Positions 54,692-63,437 of a stretch of DNA of 64,000 nucleotides are shown here, piece by piece. The notes below the pieces were generated by a model. That model was not told where the DNA came from and ran no database searches. It saw only the letters and a list, made by a program, of their open reading frames with translations. The stretch lies in the NCBI GenBank assembly GCA_026391315.1, contig JAPLDT010000030.1, positions 1 to 64,000 on the forward strand. The letters are read 5' to 3'. Each line of letters opens with the position of its first letter. The stretch's first letter is position 1. Made by a program: the position numbers and the translations under genes. Source of the stretch: Bacteroidia bacterium (GTDB lineage: Bacteria > Bacteroidota > Bacteroidia > Bacteroidales > Prolixibacteraceae).

Positions 54692-55339
54692 ATGAAAACG
54701 CCAATTTTGTTGCTGACTTTATGCCTGTTAGCCTTCTCGGGCCATTGCCAGCGTCGCGGTGTAGAACTTTCCCACTACATCTTTCCTGAATTTGTCAAAG
54801 GAACTGTATTGATGAAGAGCGGAGTTAAGAATCCGACGATGCTCAACTACAACGCCCTCACCGAGGAGATGATTTTCGACAACAATGGCAAGAAACTGGC
54901 CATCGCCAGACTGGAAGATATCGATACAGTTTACATCAAGGATCGGAAGTTTTTCCCAATAAAAGATAAATTTGTGGAGCTGATCTACCGCAACAAATTT
55001 GAACTTTACGCTGCGCACAAATGCAGTGTTGTCGATCCCGGTAAGCCTGCCGCCTACGGAGGGACCTCCCAAACCTCATCCACAACCTCCTATTCCTCTT
55101 TGATTGCAGGAGGACTGGCTTATCAGCTGAAATTGCCCGATGGTTATACCACCAAGCCCTACACCAACTATTGGCTGAAAAGAGATGGGAAATTGAGTCT
55201 GTTTATAAGTCTGCGGCAGCTCTCCAAACTATTCGACGACAAATCAGACCGCTACAAAAAATATGTCAAGGAGCACAAAGTCGTCTACGACAATGAGGAG
55301 AATTTGGTGGATCTGATTAAATACATGGAGCAACAGTAA
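54692..55339 (+). CDS. Secreted protein of unknown function
   Basis: From ATG at 54692 the protein is 215 residues with a signal peptide (ILLLTLCLLAFSGHC). I do not recognise the mature part. It has a strand-rich start (ELSHYIFPEFVKGTVLMKSG), a NYNALTEEMIFDNNGKKLAI segment, a Ser/Thr-rich linker near residue 125 and a charged C-terminus (DDKSDRYKKYVKEHK). The first half resembles small Bacteroidota proteins that read like a guard or sensor domain, but no function can be given. It stands between repeats, on the same strand as its neighbours. Confidence 0.75.
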   Translation: MKTPILLLTLCLLAFSGHCQRRGVELSHYIFPEFVKGTVLMKSGVKNPTMLNYNALTEEMIFDNNGKKLAIARLEDIDTVYIKDRKFFPIKDKFVELIYRNKFELYAAHKCSVVDPGKPAAYGGTSQTSSTTSYSSLIAGGLAYQLKLPDGYTTKPYTNYWLKRDGKLSLFISLRQLSKLFDDKSDRYKKYVKEHKVVYDNEENLVDLIKYMEQQ

Positions 55340-55423
55340 GAAATTAAAAATTACAAATTACAAATGAAGGGCGCTTATTAGGAATTTCTTTGTGTTCTTT
55401 GTGTTTAAATTTTAAATGACACC

Positions 55424-56722
55424 ATGAAAAAACTCGACACCTCCCTCATGCACCCCCGCGACCAGATCACCATGGTCATCGATAAAATATACAAAAGCGG
55501 ACTAACCACCACCTCCGGCGGCAATGTCTCCATCATCGACGACAACGGCGACATCTGGGTTACCCCTTCGGCCATCGATAAGGGCTCGCTCCGCCCCTCC
55601 GATATCATGGTAATAAGAAAGAATGGATCCATCGAAGGACGACACAAACCCTCTTCCGAATATCCTTTCCACAAGGCAATCTATGTATGCCGCCCGGATA
55701 TCAAAGCCATCATCCATGCCCACCCGCCGGCGCTGGTCTCCTTCAGCATCGTACGGCAGATTCCGAACACCAATGTCATCCCGCAGGCCAAGTATATTTG
55801 CGGCGGCATCGGTTACGCCCCCTACCAGCTACCCGGAAGCGTCGGACTGGGCAAAGTAATCGCCGACGAGTTTGAAAAGGGCTTCGAAGCCGTTATCATG
55901 GAGAACCACGGCACTGTGGTAGGCGGCGCCAATCTCAAGGACGCCTTTCAACGGTTCGAGACGCTCGAGTTTTGCTGCCGTACCATTCTGTATGGCAACA
56001 TGATCGGGACCCCCAACTATCTCACAGATGATCAGATTGAGGAGTTCGAAGCGCAGATTCCACATCTTTTGCCCGAAATGAAAGAGGTGGAACACCCCTC
56101 CGAAGAGCGTGCCATCCGCGAAGAGATCGTAAGGATCGTCCACCGGGCTTGCAGTCAGGGACTGATGATCAGCTCCTACGGCACCGTGTCTGTACGCTGG
56201 AGTGGCAACGATTTTCTGATCACACCTACCGGGGAATCGCGCTGGGATATCCAGATCGAAGACATTGTCCAGATCAGGAACGGGAAACGCGAAAACGGAA
56301 AGATCCCCAGCAGGGCAACTTGGCTGCACCAGGAGATCTACCGGCGCTATCCGCACATCAACTCCATCATCCTCACGCAAACCCCCTACCTGATGACTTA
56401 CAGCGTGACGGCCAAAAAATTCGATGTACGCACCATCCCCGAAAGCTGGATCTTCCTGCAGGATGTTCCCAATGTGCCCTTTGGCTCCCATTTTGCCGGC
56501 TCCGAGGTCATCCTCAACCTCCTCTCCGAAAACACTCCGGCCGTTATCATCGAAAACGACTCGGTACTGGTCACCGGCGACAAACTCCTCGGCACCTTCG
56601 ACCGGCTCGAAGTCGCTGAGTTCAGCGCCAAATCACTGATCATGTCCAACTCCCTGGGCAGTCTGAACCCAATTAATGATGAGCAGGTGGAAGAACTGAG
56701 GAAGGTGTTTTTGTTGAAATAG
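55424..56722 (+). CDS. Tandem class II aldolase/adducin protein, second domain degenerate
   Basis: The 432-residue cytoplasmic protein consists of two class II aldolase domains. The first (about 5-200) keeps all metal ligands: E79 in SSEYPFH, H98-A-H100 and H162 in MENHGTVVGG. This fits a zinc aldolase of the fuculose/rhamnulose 1-phosphate type. The second (about 228-425) has the same fold markers (TVSVRWSGNDFLITPTG, DRLEVAEFSAKSLIMSN), but the ligands are replaced by TQT at 318-320 and ENDS at 377-380. It is probably structural or regulatory. Downstream of fucosidase and rhamnosidase genes, a role on deoxysugar phosphates is plausible. Confidence 0.87.
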   Translation: MKKLDTSLMHPRDQITMVIDKIYKSGLTTTSGGNVSIIDDNGDIWVTPSAIDKGSLRPSDIMVIRKNGSIEGRHKPSSEYPFHKAIYVCRPDIKAIIHAHPPALVSFSIVRQIPNTNVIPQAKYICGGIGYAPYQLPGSVGLGKVIADEFEKGFEAVIMENHGTVVGGANLKDAFQRFETLEFCCRTILYGNMIGTPNYLTDDQIEEFEAQIPHLLPEMKEVEHPSEERAIREEIVRIVHRACSQGLMISSYGTVSVRWSGNDFLITPTGESRWDIQIEDIVQIRNGKRENGKIPSRATWLHQEIYRRYPHINSIILTQTPYLMTYSVTAKKFDVRTIPESWIFLQDVPNVPFGSHFAGSEVILNLLSENTPAVIIENDSVLVTGDKLLGTFDRLEVAEFSAKSLIMSNSLGSLNPINDEQVEELRKVFLLK

Positions 56723-56853
56723 TCAGAATCAGAATTGGCCAGGATTAAAGAATTAGCAGAATTTCTAGGGACAAAAGGCTGGAGTTTTGCTGATTCAAAT
56801 TATTCGTATCCCAGTGCCGTAGGCTCGACCGATCTTGTAACCCAGGGTTTCAA

Positions 56854-56990
56854 CCTTCGCTCCCGCGCGATTGCATCGCGTGGTTTAATGAAGGGGTGCG
56901 GATTATGCCGGAGAGAAAGGTATTTTGGACAATGTCATTGTTATTTGTTAGATTGGAATACCACGCGATGCAATCGCGCGGGAGCGAAGG
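56854..56990. repeat. 30-bp perfect inverted repeat with 77-nt interior
   Basis: The arm at 56854-56883 (starting CCTTCGCTCCCGCGCGATTG) is the exact reverse complement of 56961-56990. The interior is not coding. Perfect long arms with a short interior look like a miniature mobile element or a recently duplicated palindrome. Confidence 0.88.
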
Positions 56991-57184
56991 GCACTACCGC
57001 GTAGAGACGCGACTCATCGTTTCTTTATACAACATATCCAGCTTATCCGAATCCCTGATATCATTAAGCCACTGGAATCGAAATCCCCGGCTGCTACAAT
57101 TCCCAATTTTCGCCCTTAAACTGCCTATCCCTAATCCTTTCCTAAACCTATCCGCCAGGCTCTAAAAAATTGCTAACCAGCCCA

Positions 57185-57217
57185 TTGGTTTTATACATAA
57201 TTATTTTTTACCTTTAC
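57185..57217 (+). promoter_or_regulatory. Probable promoter of the 57322 gene
   Basis: TTG at 57185-57187 and TACCTTTAC at 57209-57217 are 21 nt apart. The leader would be about 100 nt. Confidence 0.5.
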
Positions 57218-57321
57218 ACTTAGATACGAACCTAAACTGCGTTTATACACGCCATATTGGCTGAATAAGCTTAGGTTTCACATATTCGGCGGTCATTGGG
57301 CATAATCAAGAACGAATCACT

Positions 57322-58377
57322 ATGAATAAGATCCTCACAATTCTTTTAATATACTTACTGATTATTCAAGTTAATGTATTTGCACAGTACAAGGACTTTA
57401 TAGTAACAACCAAATTTATCTACGGACTTTCCCAAAATGGACAACTAAAGTTATTCGACAAATCAAATGGCAAGTTAATAGAGAAAGAAATATCAAATTC
57501 TTCTGAGATTCTTTTCATCGCAAAAGATAAAACCAATAAGTTAATAATCGCTGATAAGGATAACTTGATTAAAAGGTATATTGAACAAAATAACTCCTGG
57601 GAAATCATTTCAATTTATGAAGGAAATATTTACGGAATATTATTTGACAGTAATAATCACGGTTTTATAATTACTGAAAAAGGAATTGAAGATGTTCAGA
57701 ATCACAAATTATACTTTTCTAATAATTCTTTAAATCATCAAATTAACTACGAAAATAAATGGGGGCAGCCATATTGCTATTACATGGATAGTACTGATAA
57801 GATTTGGTTAGGCTTTGGATATGGTGAATGGGGTGGTAACTTAATAGTATTTGAAACAGCAACCAACCAATTCTTGACCCCTAATCTTGGTACTTTTGAA
57901 ATTGCTTTATGGCCAATTAAATCATTCTTTGAAGATTCGACATCAGTATACCTATCTGCAGGTCTTCAACATATGATGACAACAGGAATAATTATTCGAT
58001 TTAATAATCTAAAAGCTACTACAGTGTTTAGAAGTTATATTCATTGGGATTTCCCAAATAAGCATGACAGTATAAAATCTTGGATGGATGCCGAATACAT
58101 TGGACCTGCAACTTATGATAAGAGTAATAATTCAATTTATTTTTATTCACAAAATGGAATCTTCAATGGAAATATTGCCAAAGATTTGTCAAAAATTGGA
58201 AATTGGGAGTTTATTATAAAACCAAAACTTCATTGGGAAAGTGGACAACGAGATGCGGTTGGTTCGCCTATGAATGTTTCGAAAATTTCAATAATAGATA
58301 AAAATAAATTTATATTCCTTTCTCAATCTGATGGAATCGGCTATTTTGATGGGGATAAACTAACAATGTTAAAATGA
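57322..58377 (+). CDS. Secreted beta-propeller-like protein of unknown function
   Basis: The 351-residue protein has a signal peptide (ILLIYLLIIQVNVFAQ) and repeated short strand pairs such as FIYGLSQNGQLKLFDKSNGK, IYGILFDSNNHGFIITEKG and FLSQSDGIGYFDGDKL, suggesting a beta-propeller. No enzyme motif is visible. The coding region is clearly more AT-rich than the carbohydrate genes to the left, so it may have come from elsewhere. Confidence 0.75.
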   Translation: MNKILTILLIYLLIIQVNVFAQYKDFIVTTKFIYGLSQNGQLKLFDKSNGKLIEKEISNSSEILFIAKDKTNKLIIADKDNLIKRYIEQNNSWEIISIYEGNIYGILFDSNNHGFIITEKGIEDVQNHKLYFSNNSLNHQINYENKWGQPYCYYMDSTDKIWLGFGYGEWGGNLIVFETATNQFLTPNLGTFEIALWPIKSFFEDSTSVYLSAGLQHMMTTGIIIRFNNLKATTVFRSYIHWDFPNKHDSIKSWMDAEYIGPATYDKSNNSIYFYSQNGIFNGNIAKDLSKIGNWEFIIKPKLHWESGQRDAVGSPMNVSKISIIDKNKFIFLSQSDGIGYFDGDKLTMLK

Positions 58378-58527
58378 AAATCAGTTTTCAACATACGATT
58401 ATAAACAATTGTTATCTAAGTGGTTCGCTCCTAAATCTGCCATTTATCTTCCAACCATAAAATCCTATGTATTAAGCTGATTAGATCATACAATCTCAAA
58501 TATCAATTACAACTAAAACCTTCCATT

Positions 58528-58695
58528 ATGTCAAACTTCTTTTTATTTCCTCTGTTTATTTCCATTTTCTATCTGGCGCTAATTTTTTGCCTGTTCTATT
58601 TCATTTTCACCTGGGTCAATAAGTTTATCGCTTTAAAGCAGGAACACAATGACCTGTTAAGGGAAATTTTAAAGAAAATGGAGAATAAAAATTAG
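58528..58695 (+). CDS. Small membrane protein, 55 residues
   Basis: The frame opens with ATG at 58528 and encodes one long hydrophobic stretch (LFPLFISIFYLALIFCLFYF and beyond) followed by a charged helical tail (KQEHNDLLREILKKMENKN). Small Bacteroidota membrane proteins of this shape are common; the function is unknown. It has a plausible leader and no overlap with other genes. Confidence 0.6.
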   Translation: MSNFFLFPLFISIFYLALIFCLFYFIFTWVNKFIALKQEHNDLLREILKKMENKN

Positions 58696-58831
58696 GGAGC
58701 GCTTCTGATACACCATAGTTAAAATATTACTTTACAGAATCTCATCCTGCGGGCTGTGGATTACAAAACTACGGTAGCCGAGGGAATGTCATTTTGATCC
58801 ATCCTGTTTAGGTTTAATTTAATAACAAAGG

Positions 58832-59314
58832 ATGATGAAAAAAGCACTTGCTATCTCATTGACAGGTTTCCTGATGCTAGGATTTATAGAACTTTCAACA
58901 GGTCAAAACATCACAAACCGTCAAAAATTAAAGATTGAAAATGAGGTTGGCCCTCTCTTCCATTCCATGGTAAAAGCGGCAGAGGCCCTGGATTATGACA
59001 AAATAAGCAAGGGGGTTGATGACCGGTATCATGCAGGGTTTATCACAAATGATTCCTATTATATGCGGTATGATTCGCTGATCAACATTTTGAAAGCCAG
59101 ATCTCAGGGTGCAGCCAGACAAACCATAACAATTCAAAAAGAGAAAATAACGGTTTTATCCGATAACATTGTCCTTTTGACCGCTTATGGCAACTCAAAC
59201 ATCGATCTGAGTTCCGGCAAATCATTTTCCGTAAAATTCTTTTGGTCTTTTGTTTATAAAAAGATCGATGGTAATTGGAGCGTCATACAATCGCACCAAT
59301 CCAACATCAGGTAG
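58832..59314 (+). CDS. Secreted SnoaL/NTF2-like (DUF4440-type) protein
   Basis: The 160-residue protein has a signal peptide (ISLTGFLMLGFIELSTG) and an NTF2-like fold with IENEVGPLFHSMVKAAEALDY at the start and VKFFWSFVYKKIDGNWSVIQSHQS at the end, the latter being typical of DUF4440. No active-site residues can be named. The first or second ATG could be used. Confidence 0.75.
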   Translation: MMKKALAISLTGFLMLGFIELSTGQNITNRQKLKIENEVGPLFHSMVKAAEALDYDKISKGVDDRYHAGFITNDSYYMRYDSLINILKARSQGAARQTITIQKEKITVLSDNIVLLTAYGNSNIDLSSGKSFSVKFFWSFVYKKIDGNWSVIQSHQSNIR

Positions 59315-59352
59315 CTCCCGGATTTTGGCACATGATTCTCAGTTTAACCACA

Positions 59353-59385
59353 TTTGTCAATTAATTGTAATAATTCCTATATTTG
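59353..59385 (+). promoter_or_regulatory. Promoter of the DUF4395 gene
   Basis: TTTG at 59353-59356 and the consensus box TATATTTG at 59378-59385 are 21 nt apart, followed by a small tandem repeat of AATTCTGTAA words before the start codon at 59428. Confidence 0.6.
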
Positions 59386-59427
59386 AAAATTCTGATCAAT
59401 TCTGTAAATTCTGTAAATTCTGATCCT

Positions 59428-60090
59428 ATGAGCAAAATAATCAAATTCGGCGAGGATGTTCCAGGATACAACATCCCTGTTTTAAACGAACGTGAAATCC
59501 GCGCTGCGGCCGGTATCCTGTTTCTGATGATGTTTATCACCATCGTTACTGTCGTAACCAAAGGCAATTTTACACCCCTCAAGTACGCGGTGGTGATCTT
59601 CCTGACGGACATATTAATTCGGGTACTGGTGAGTCCCAGATTTGCCCCTTCCTTGATCATCGGCCGTCTGATCGTCAGGAACCAGACGCCCGAATATGTT
59701 GGCGCCAAACAGAAGAAATTTGCCTGGATCATCGGTATCATTCTGGCTTTGACCATGTTCATCCTGCTGGTAGTGGTCAACTCCTACAGCCCCATCACCG
59801 GACTTATTTGTCTCATCTGCCTGATCTTCCTCTTCTTCGAATCGGCTTTCGGGATCTGTCTGGGATGCAAATTTTACACCCTGGTCTACAAAGAAAAAGC
59901 GCAATACTGTCCAGGCGAAGTTTGCGAGGTAAAAGACAGGCAACCCATTCAAAAGACCTCCTGGACCCAGATCCTGATCGTTCTGGCGTTCGCCGCTTAT
60001 ATCGTCCTTACCATCTTCCTGTTCAAAGATAGTTTCAGCAAAAAGCCATTCGATTTGTTTGGGATTGAAGAACATCAGCAGACAAAGTAA
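59428..60090 (+). CDS. DUF4395 integral membrane protein
   Basis: From ATG at 59428 (MSKIIKFGEDVPGYNIPVLNE) the protein is 220 residues. The preceding in-frame codons are made of a tandem repeat and are not counted. It has an N-terminal NEREIRAAAG motif, four to five membrane helices and a C-G-x-C-like FGICLGCKFYTL segment, as in DUF4395 proteins, which are often linked to thiol or sulfur chemistry. No partner gene of that kind is adjacent. Confidence 0.85.
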   Translation: MSKIIKFGEDVPGYNIPVLNEREIRAAAGILFLMMFITIVTVVTKGNFTPLKYAVVIFLTDILIRVLVSPRFAPSLIIGRLIVRNQTPEYVGAKQKKFAWIIGIILALTMFILLVVVNSYSPITGLICLICLIFLFFESAFGICLGCKFYTLVYKEKAQYCPGEVCEVKDRQPIQKTSWTQILIVLAFAAYIVLTIFLFKDSFSKKPFDLFGIEEHQQTK

Positions 60091-60183
60091 ACTGTTCATT
60101 TAGAAGCTGTCGGCTGGTGCAGGTTTGCTAACTGCAACAGCCGGGCCATCCCATCTTCCGTACACAGTAATTGTTTAAAGGCC

Positions 60184-60771
60184 ATGCAACTAATAAAGGA
60201 ATTATCAAAAGGACTTGAAACCATTGAACCATTTTTAACTGGATATGGTTTTGAGTTTGAAGACTACCAAATTGACAAAGGTCCGGATGGACATTTTACT
60301 TTTGCATCCTATAGAAACAAAAGCAAAAAATTCCTTGTTGATTATCGTTTTTCTATTGGACAAATTCTTTACCAATATGACAATTCAATAGCAAGTCATC
60401 CTTTTTATCTCGACCAACTCGGCTTTGCTGACAAGAAACTGCATAAAGACTTTCTACCAGAAAATAAACTTGAGGCATTTAAGCGCATTTTACACGATTT
60501 TCAATATTTGGTTGACGACTTTTTTACAGGAGAATGCAATAAGCTACAGGAAATTTCAAAACTCCAGGACAAAATCATTACCGAAGTTGACAGAAAAATC
60601 AGGAAAGAAAACAGTATCCGTTTTGATAACTTTAGAGTTGAAAAAGCCAGACAAGTATTCAGAATGAAGGAATACAAAAAATGTTTGGAAATATATAAGT
60701 TTGTTGACAATAATGACTTACTTGGAGATCTTGACTTTAAGATAATTGAATATTGTAATCGACACGTGTGA
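60184..60771 (+). CDS. Hypothetical protein, 195 residues
   Basis: A cytoplasmic-looking protein with an N-terminal alpha/beta section (GYGFEFEDYQIDKGPDGHFT) and a C-terminal helical, charged part (QDKIITEVDRKIRKENSIRF, ARQVFRMKEYKKCLEIYK). I do not recognise the family. Its AT-rich composition resembles that of the 57322 gene. A short hairpin (GGCTGGTGCAG with CTGCAACAGCC, about 60112-60134) lies just upstream. Confidence 0.65.
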   Translation: MQLIKELSKGLETIEPFLTGYGFEFEDYQIDKGPDGHFTFASYRNKSKKFLVDYRFSIGQILYQYDNSIASHPFYLDQLGFADKKLHKDFLPENKLEAFKRILHDFQYLVDDFFTGECNKLQEISKLQDKIITEVDRKIRKENSIRFDNFRVEKARQVFRMKEYKKCLEIYKFVDNNDLLGDLDFKIIEYCNRHV

Positions 60772-60868
60772 AATAAGAAGAACAACTAATGATAACCCTG
60801 GCAGGTGCAGATTTTAAAATCAATCCTTACCTTCACGCCGGATTCTACAACTACTAATAAATTACCAG

Positions 60869-62062
60869 ATGTTCAAAAAATTATTTATGTCCGGCTTGCT
60901 GCTGTTGGGTTTCCTTGGCATGCAGGCACAAAACACCGAGACCTCCAAAGCCATTGTGCAGCAGGAGATCATGTTCCCCTTCCAACCCGAACACACCCAC
61001 GGCAGTTCCATCGTGCAGCTTCCCAATGGCGACCTGCTCTCCTGCTGGTTTCAGGGTAACGGTGAACGCAACGCCGATGATGTCCGTGTAATGGGCTCGC
61101 GGCAGAAGAAAGGGAGCACCACCTGGGCCACCCCATTCCTGATGGCCGATACCAAAGGGATTCCGGATTGCAATCCTGTTCTTTACCTCAACAAGGAGGG
61201 GAAACTCTTCCTCTTCTGGGTGGCAGTGCAGGCCAACCAGTGGCAATATTCAGTTCTTCGCTTTCGCACCGCCGCAAAGTTCATGAATGAGGGAGCCCCA
61301 ATCTGGGATTGGCAGGATGATATCCTCCTTAAACCGGACGACAGCTTTGCCGCTGAGGTAGCCAAAAAATTCAAGGATTTGGGCGATGCAGATCGCGGAT
61401 GGGCAGCCTATGCCCCCAAATACGATGATATGATCATCGAGGCCAGCAAGGACAAGATGAAACGTAGCTTCGGCTGGATGACCCGCATACAACCTATCAC
61501 CCTGGCCAGCGGAAGAATCCTGCTCCCGCTCTACTCCGACGGACTGAACATGTCGATGGTAGCCATCTCAGACGATAATGGCGCCACCTGGCGCCCCAGT
61601 CTTCCGATTGTTGGCCGCGGACCGATCCAGCCAGCTCTGGCCGTTAGGAAAAGTGGTGAAATCGTGGCCTATATGCGCGACAGTGGTGATGCCCCTGCGC
61701 GGGTACAGGTAAGCACGTCCAAAGATCAGGGGGAATCGTGGTCGGCGGCAAAAAAGACAGATATTCCCAACGAGGCGAGTGTCGAGATCTATGCAATGAA
61801 AAACGGGAAATGGCTCTATTTTGGGAATGATATCAACGATGGCCGTTACAAGCTTTCGCTCTACCTCTCCGATGACGAGGGCAACATCTGGCACAAAAAA
61901 GAGGTGATCGAATACTCCCCCGACCGCAAGGCCAGCTTCTCGTATCCCTGCCTGATCCAAACCACCGACGGGCTCATCCACATCTCATACTCATACTCTG
62001 TTGGGAGCAGGAATGAGTCGATCAAGCACATTGTGATTGATCCAAAGAAAATTAAAGATTAA
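60869..62062 (+). CDS. Secreted sialidase-like BNR propeller protein
   Basis: The 397-residue protein has a signal peptide (LFMSGLLLLGFLGMQAQ) and a six-bladed sialidase-type propeller with HTHGSSIVQLPNGDLLSCWFQG, SDDNGATWRPS and TSKDQGESWSA (Asp-box repeats). Family BNR_2 proteins include sialidases and rhamnosidase-like enzymes. The arginine triad of true sialidases is not evident, so the activity is open. It converges with the helicase gene across a perfect hairpin. Confidence 0.78.
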   Translation: MFKKLFMSGLLLLGFLGMQAQNTETSKAIVQQEIMFPFQPEHTHGSSIVQLPNGDLLSCWFQGNGERNADDVRVMGSRQKKGSTTWATPFLMADTKGIPDCNPVLYLNKEGKLFLFWVAVQANQWQYSVLRFRTAAKFMNEGAPIWDWQDDILLKPDDSFAAEVAKKFKDLGDADRGWAAYAPKYDDMIIEASKDKMKRSFGWMTRIQPITLASGRILLPLYSDGLNMSMVAISDDNGATWRPSLPIVGRGPIQPALAVRKSGEIVAYMRDSGDAPARVQVSTSKDQGESWSAAKKTDIPNEASVEIYAMKNGKWLYFGNDINDGRYKLSLYLSDDEGNIWHKKEVIEYSPDRKASFSYPCLIQTTDGLIHISYSYSVGSRNESIKHIVIDPKKIKD

Positions 62063-62128
62063 AGATTACAAATTACAAATGAGGGCGGTGTCTCCCTCAT
62101 TTGTAATTTGTAATCTTTAATCTTTAAT
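62051..62128. terminator. 35-bp perfect inverted repeat built of ATTACAAA and TTAAAGA words; bidirectional terminator
   Basis: The arm at 62051-62085 is the exact reverse complement of 62094-62128, with an 8-nt loop. It overlaps the stop codons of both convergent genes (sialidase-like and helicase). Confidence 0.9.
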
Positions 62129-63411
62129 TATTCCCCCGCTTTCTTGTGCCCCTGGTGATTCCCCCGGTCCCTGTGCCGAAAATCTTTCTTGGCCGGAGCC
62201 CTGCGTTCGCCGCCTCTTGCTCCGCCGCCCGACGACCTGGGTGCCATCTTTCTCCGGATGGAGGGGTTGTATTCGGGCCCGATACCAATGCCGGAAGGAA
62301 GTGGAATCTTGATGATATCGCGTTCGATCAGCTCTTCAATCTTCCTGAAATCGTGCATATCGTTATCGGAGATCAGCGTAATGGCTACTCCCGATTGGGA
62401 AGCACGGGCTGTCCGGCCGATACGGTGGACGTAATCCTCCGGATCGCGCGGCACGTCGTAGTTCATCACCAGATCGATGCTGTCGATGTCGATACCACGT
62501 GAAACGATATCGGTGGCAACCAGGATCTGAGTCTCCCGGTTACGGAAACGAAGCATCACCTCTTCCCGCTCTTTCTGCTCCAGATCCGACAGCATGCCGT
62601 CGGCAGAGAAGCCCATCCGGCGAAGTTCGCGTACCAGTCCGTTCACATTGGCTTTGCGGGAGGTAAATATCAAAACACTTTTGTAGTCTGTCTTTCCTTT
62701 CAGCAACTCTCTCACCAGTTGCACTTTCTGTCCTTCGTAGACCATGTAGGCAGCCTGAATGATGTTTTCGGCAGGCTTGGAGATAGCAATGTTGATTTGC
62801 TCTGGATTCTTCAGGATCATCCCGGCCATTTGCCGGATCTTCGGAGGCATTGTGGCTGAAAAAAGGAGGGTCTGTCTCTCTCCGGGAAGCTCTCCGATAA
62901 TCCGCATGATGTCGTCGAAGAAGCCCATGTCGAGCATCCGGTCGGCTTCGTCCAAAATCAGTGTCTGGATGGTGCTGAAATCGGAGTATTTCATGTTGAT
63001 GTGCGAGAGAAGCCTGCCGGGAGTCGCGACAATGATGTCGGCGCCCTGCACCAACGCGGATTTTTGCTGATCAAATGCGGCTCCCACTCCACCGCCGTAA
63101 ACGGCCAGTGAGGAGGCTCCAGTAAAATAGGAAAACCCTTCGATCTGCTGGTCAATCTGCAAAACCAACTCCCGTGTCGGGGCGATGATCAGGGTATGCA
63201 TGCCGGTGTGTCCCTCCCTGGAAATGTTGTTCAGAATCGGGAGCAAATAGGCTGCTGTTTTTCCGGTACCCGTCTGGGCACAGGCAATCAGGTCCTTCCC
63301 CTCCAAAATGACAGGAATAGCAAACTCCTGTACAGGGGTGCATTTTTCGAAGCCCATGGAGGACAATCCATCCATGACGTCGTGTGTAAAGTCAAAATCT
63401 GAAAAATTCAA
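62128..63411 (-). CDS. DEAD-box ATP-dependent RNA helicase (RhlE-like)
   Basis: The 427-residue protein has all core motifs: Q motif region FEKCTPVQEFAIP, Walker A AQTGTGKTAAYLL, PTRELVLQ, DEAD, SAT, a second domain with ATDIVSRGIDID and HRIGRTAR, and a basic, glycine-rich tail (RRAPAKKDFRHRDRGNHQGHKK). It remodels RNA, probably in ribosome assembly or mRNA decay. It follows the methyltransferase-like gene by 26 nt. Confidence 0.95.
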   Translation of the reverse strand: MNFSDFDFTHDVMDGLSSMGFEKCTPVQEFAIPVILEGKDLIACAQTGTGKTAAYLLPILNNISREGHTGMHTLIIAPTRELVLQIDQQIEGFSYFTGASSLAVYGGGVGAAFDQQKSALVQGADIIVATPGRLLSHINMKYSDFSTIQTLILDEADRMLDMGFFDDIMRIIGELPGERQTLLFSATMPPKIRQMAGMILKNPEQINIAISKPAENIIQAAYMVYEGQKVQLVRELLKGKTDYKSVLIFTSRKANVNGLVRELRRMGFSADGMLSDLEQKEREEVMLRFRNRETQILVATDIVSRGIDIDSIDLVMNYDVPRDPEDYVHRIGRTARASQSGVAITLISDNDMHDFRKIEELIERDIIKIPLPSGIGIGPEYNPSIRRKMAPRSSGGGARGGERRAPAKKDFRHRDRGNHQGHKKAGE

Positions 63412-63437
63412 TTGCTTAAACTATAAGATGAACGATG

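Larger units (their letters stand above)
56735..57321. other. Repeat-filled intergenic region
   Basis: About 590 nt hold no credible gene; open frames here are made of repeat DNA. The main element is the 30-bp inverted repeat listed separately. A CCGTAGG-type repeat precedes it (about 56814-56855) and a GTAGAGACGCGAC repeat follows at 57001-57013. The right end has a promoter for the next gene. Confidence 0.7.

Noticed and set aside
56735-57004. An open frame downstream of the aldolase gene
   Set aside because: Most of it is made of the 30-bp inverted repeat and other dispersed repeats, with no start signal or protein pattern.
60112-60134. tRNA-like or attC-like hairpin before the 60184 gene
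   Set aside because: There is only a single 11-bp stem with a mismatch, too small for a tRNA and without conserved arms.
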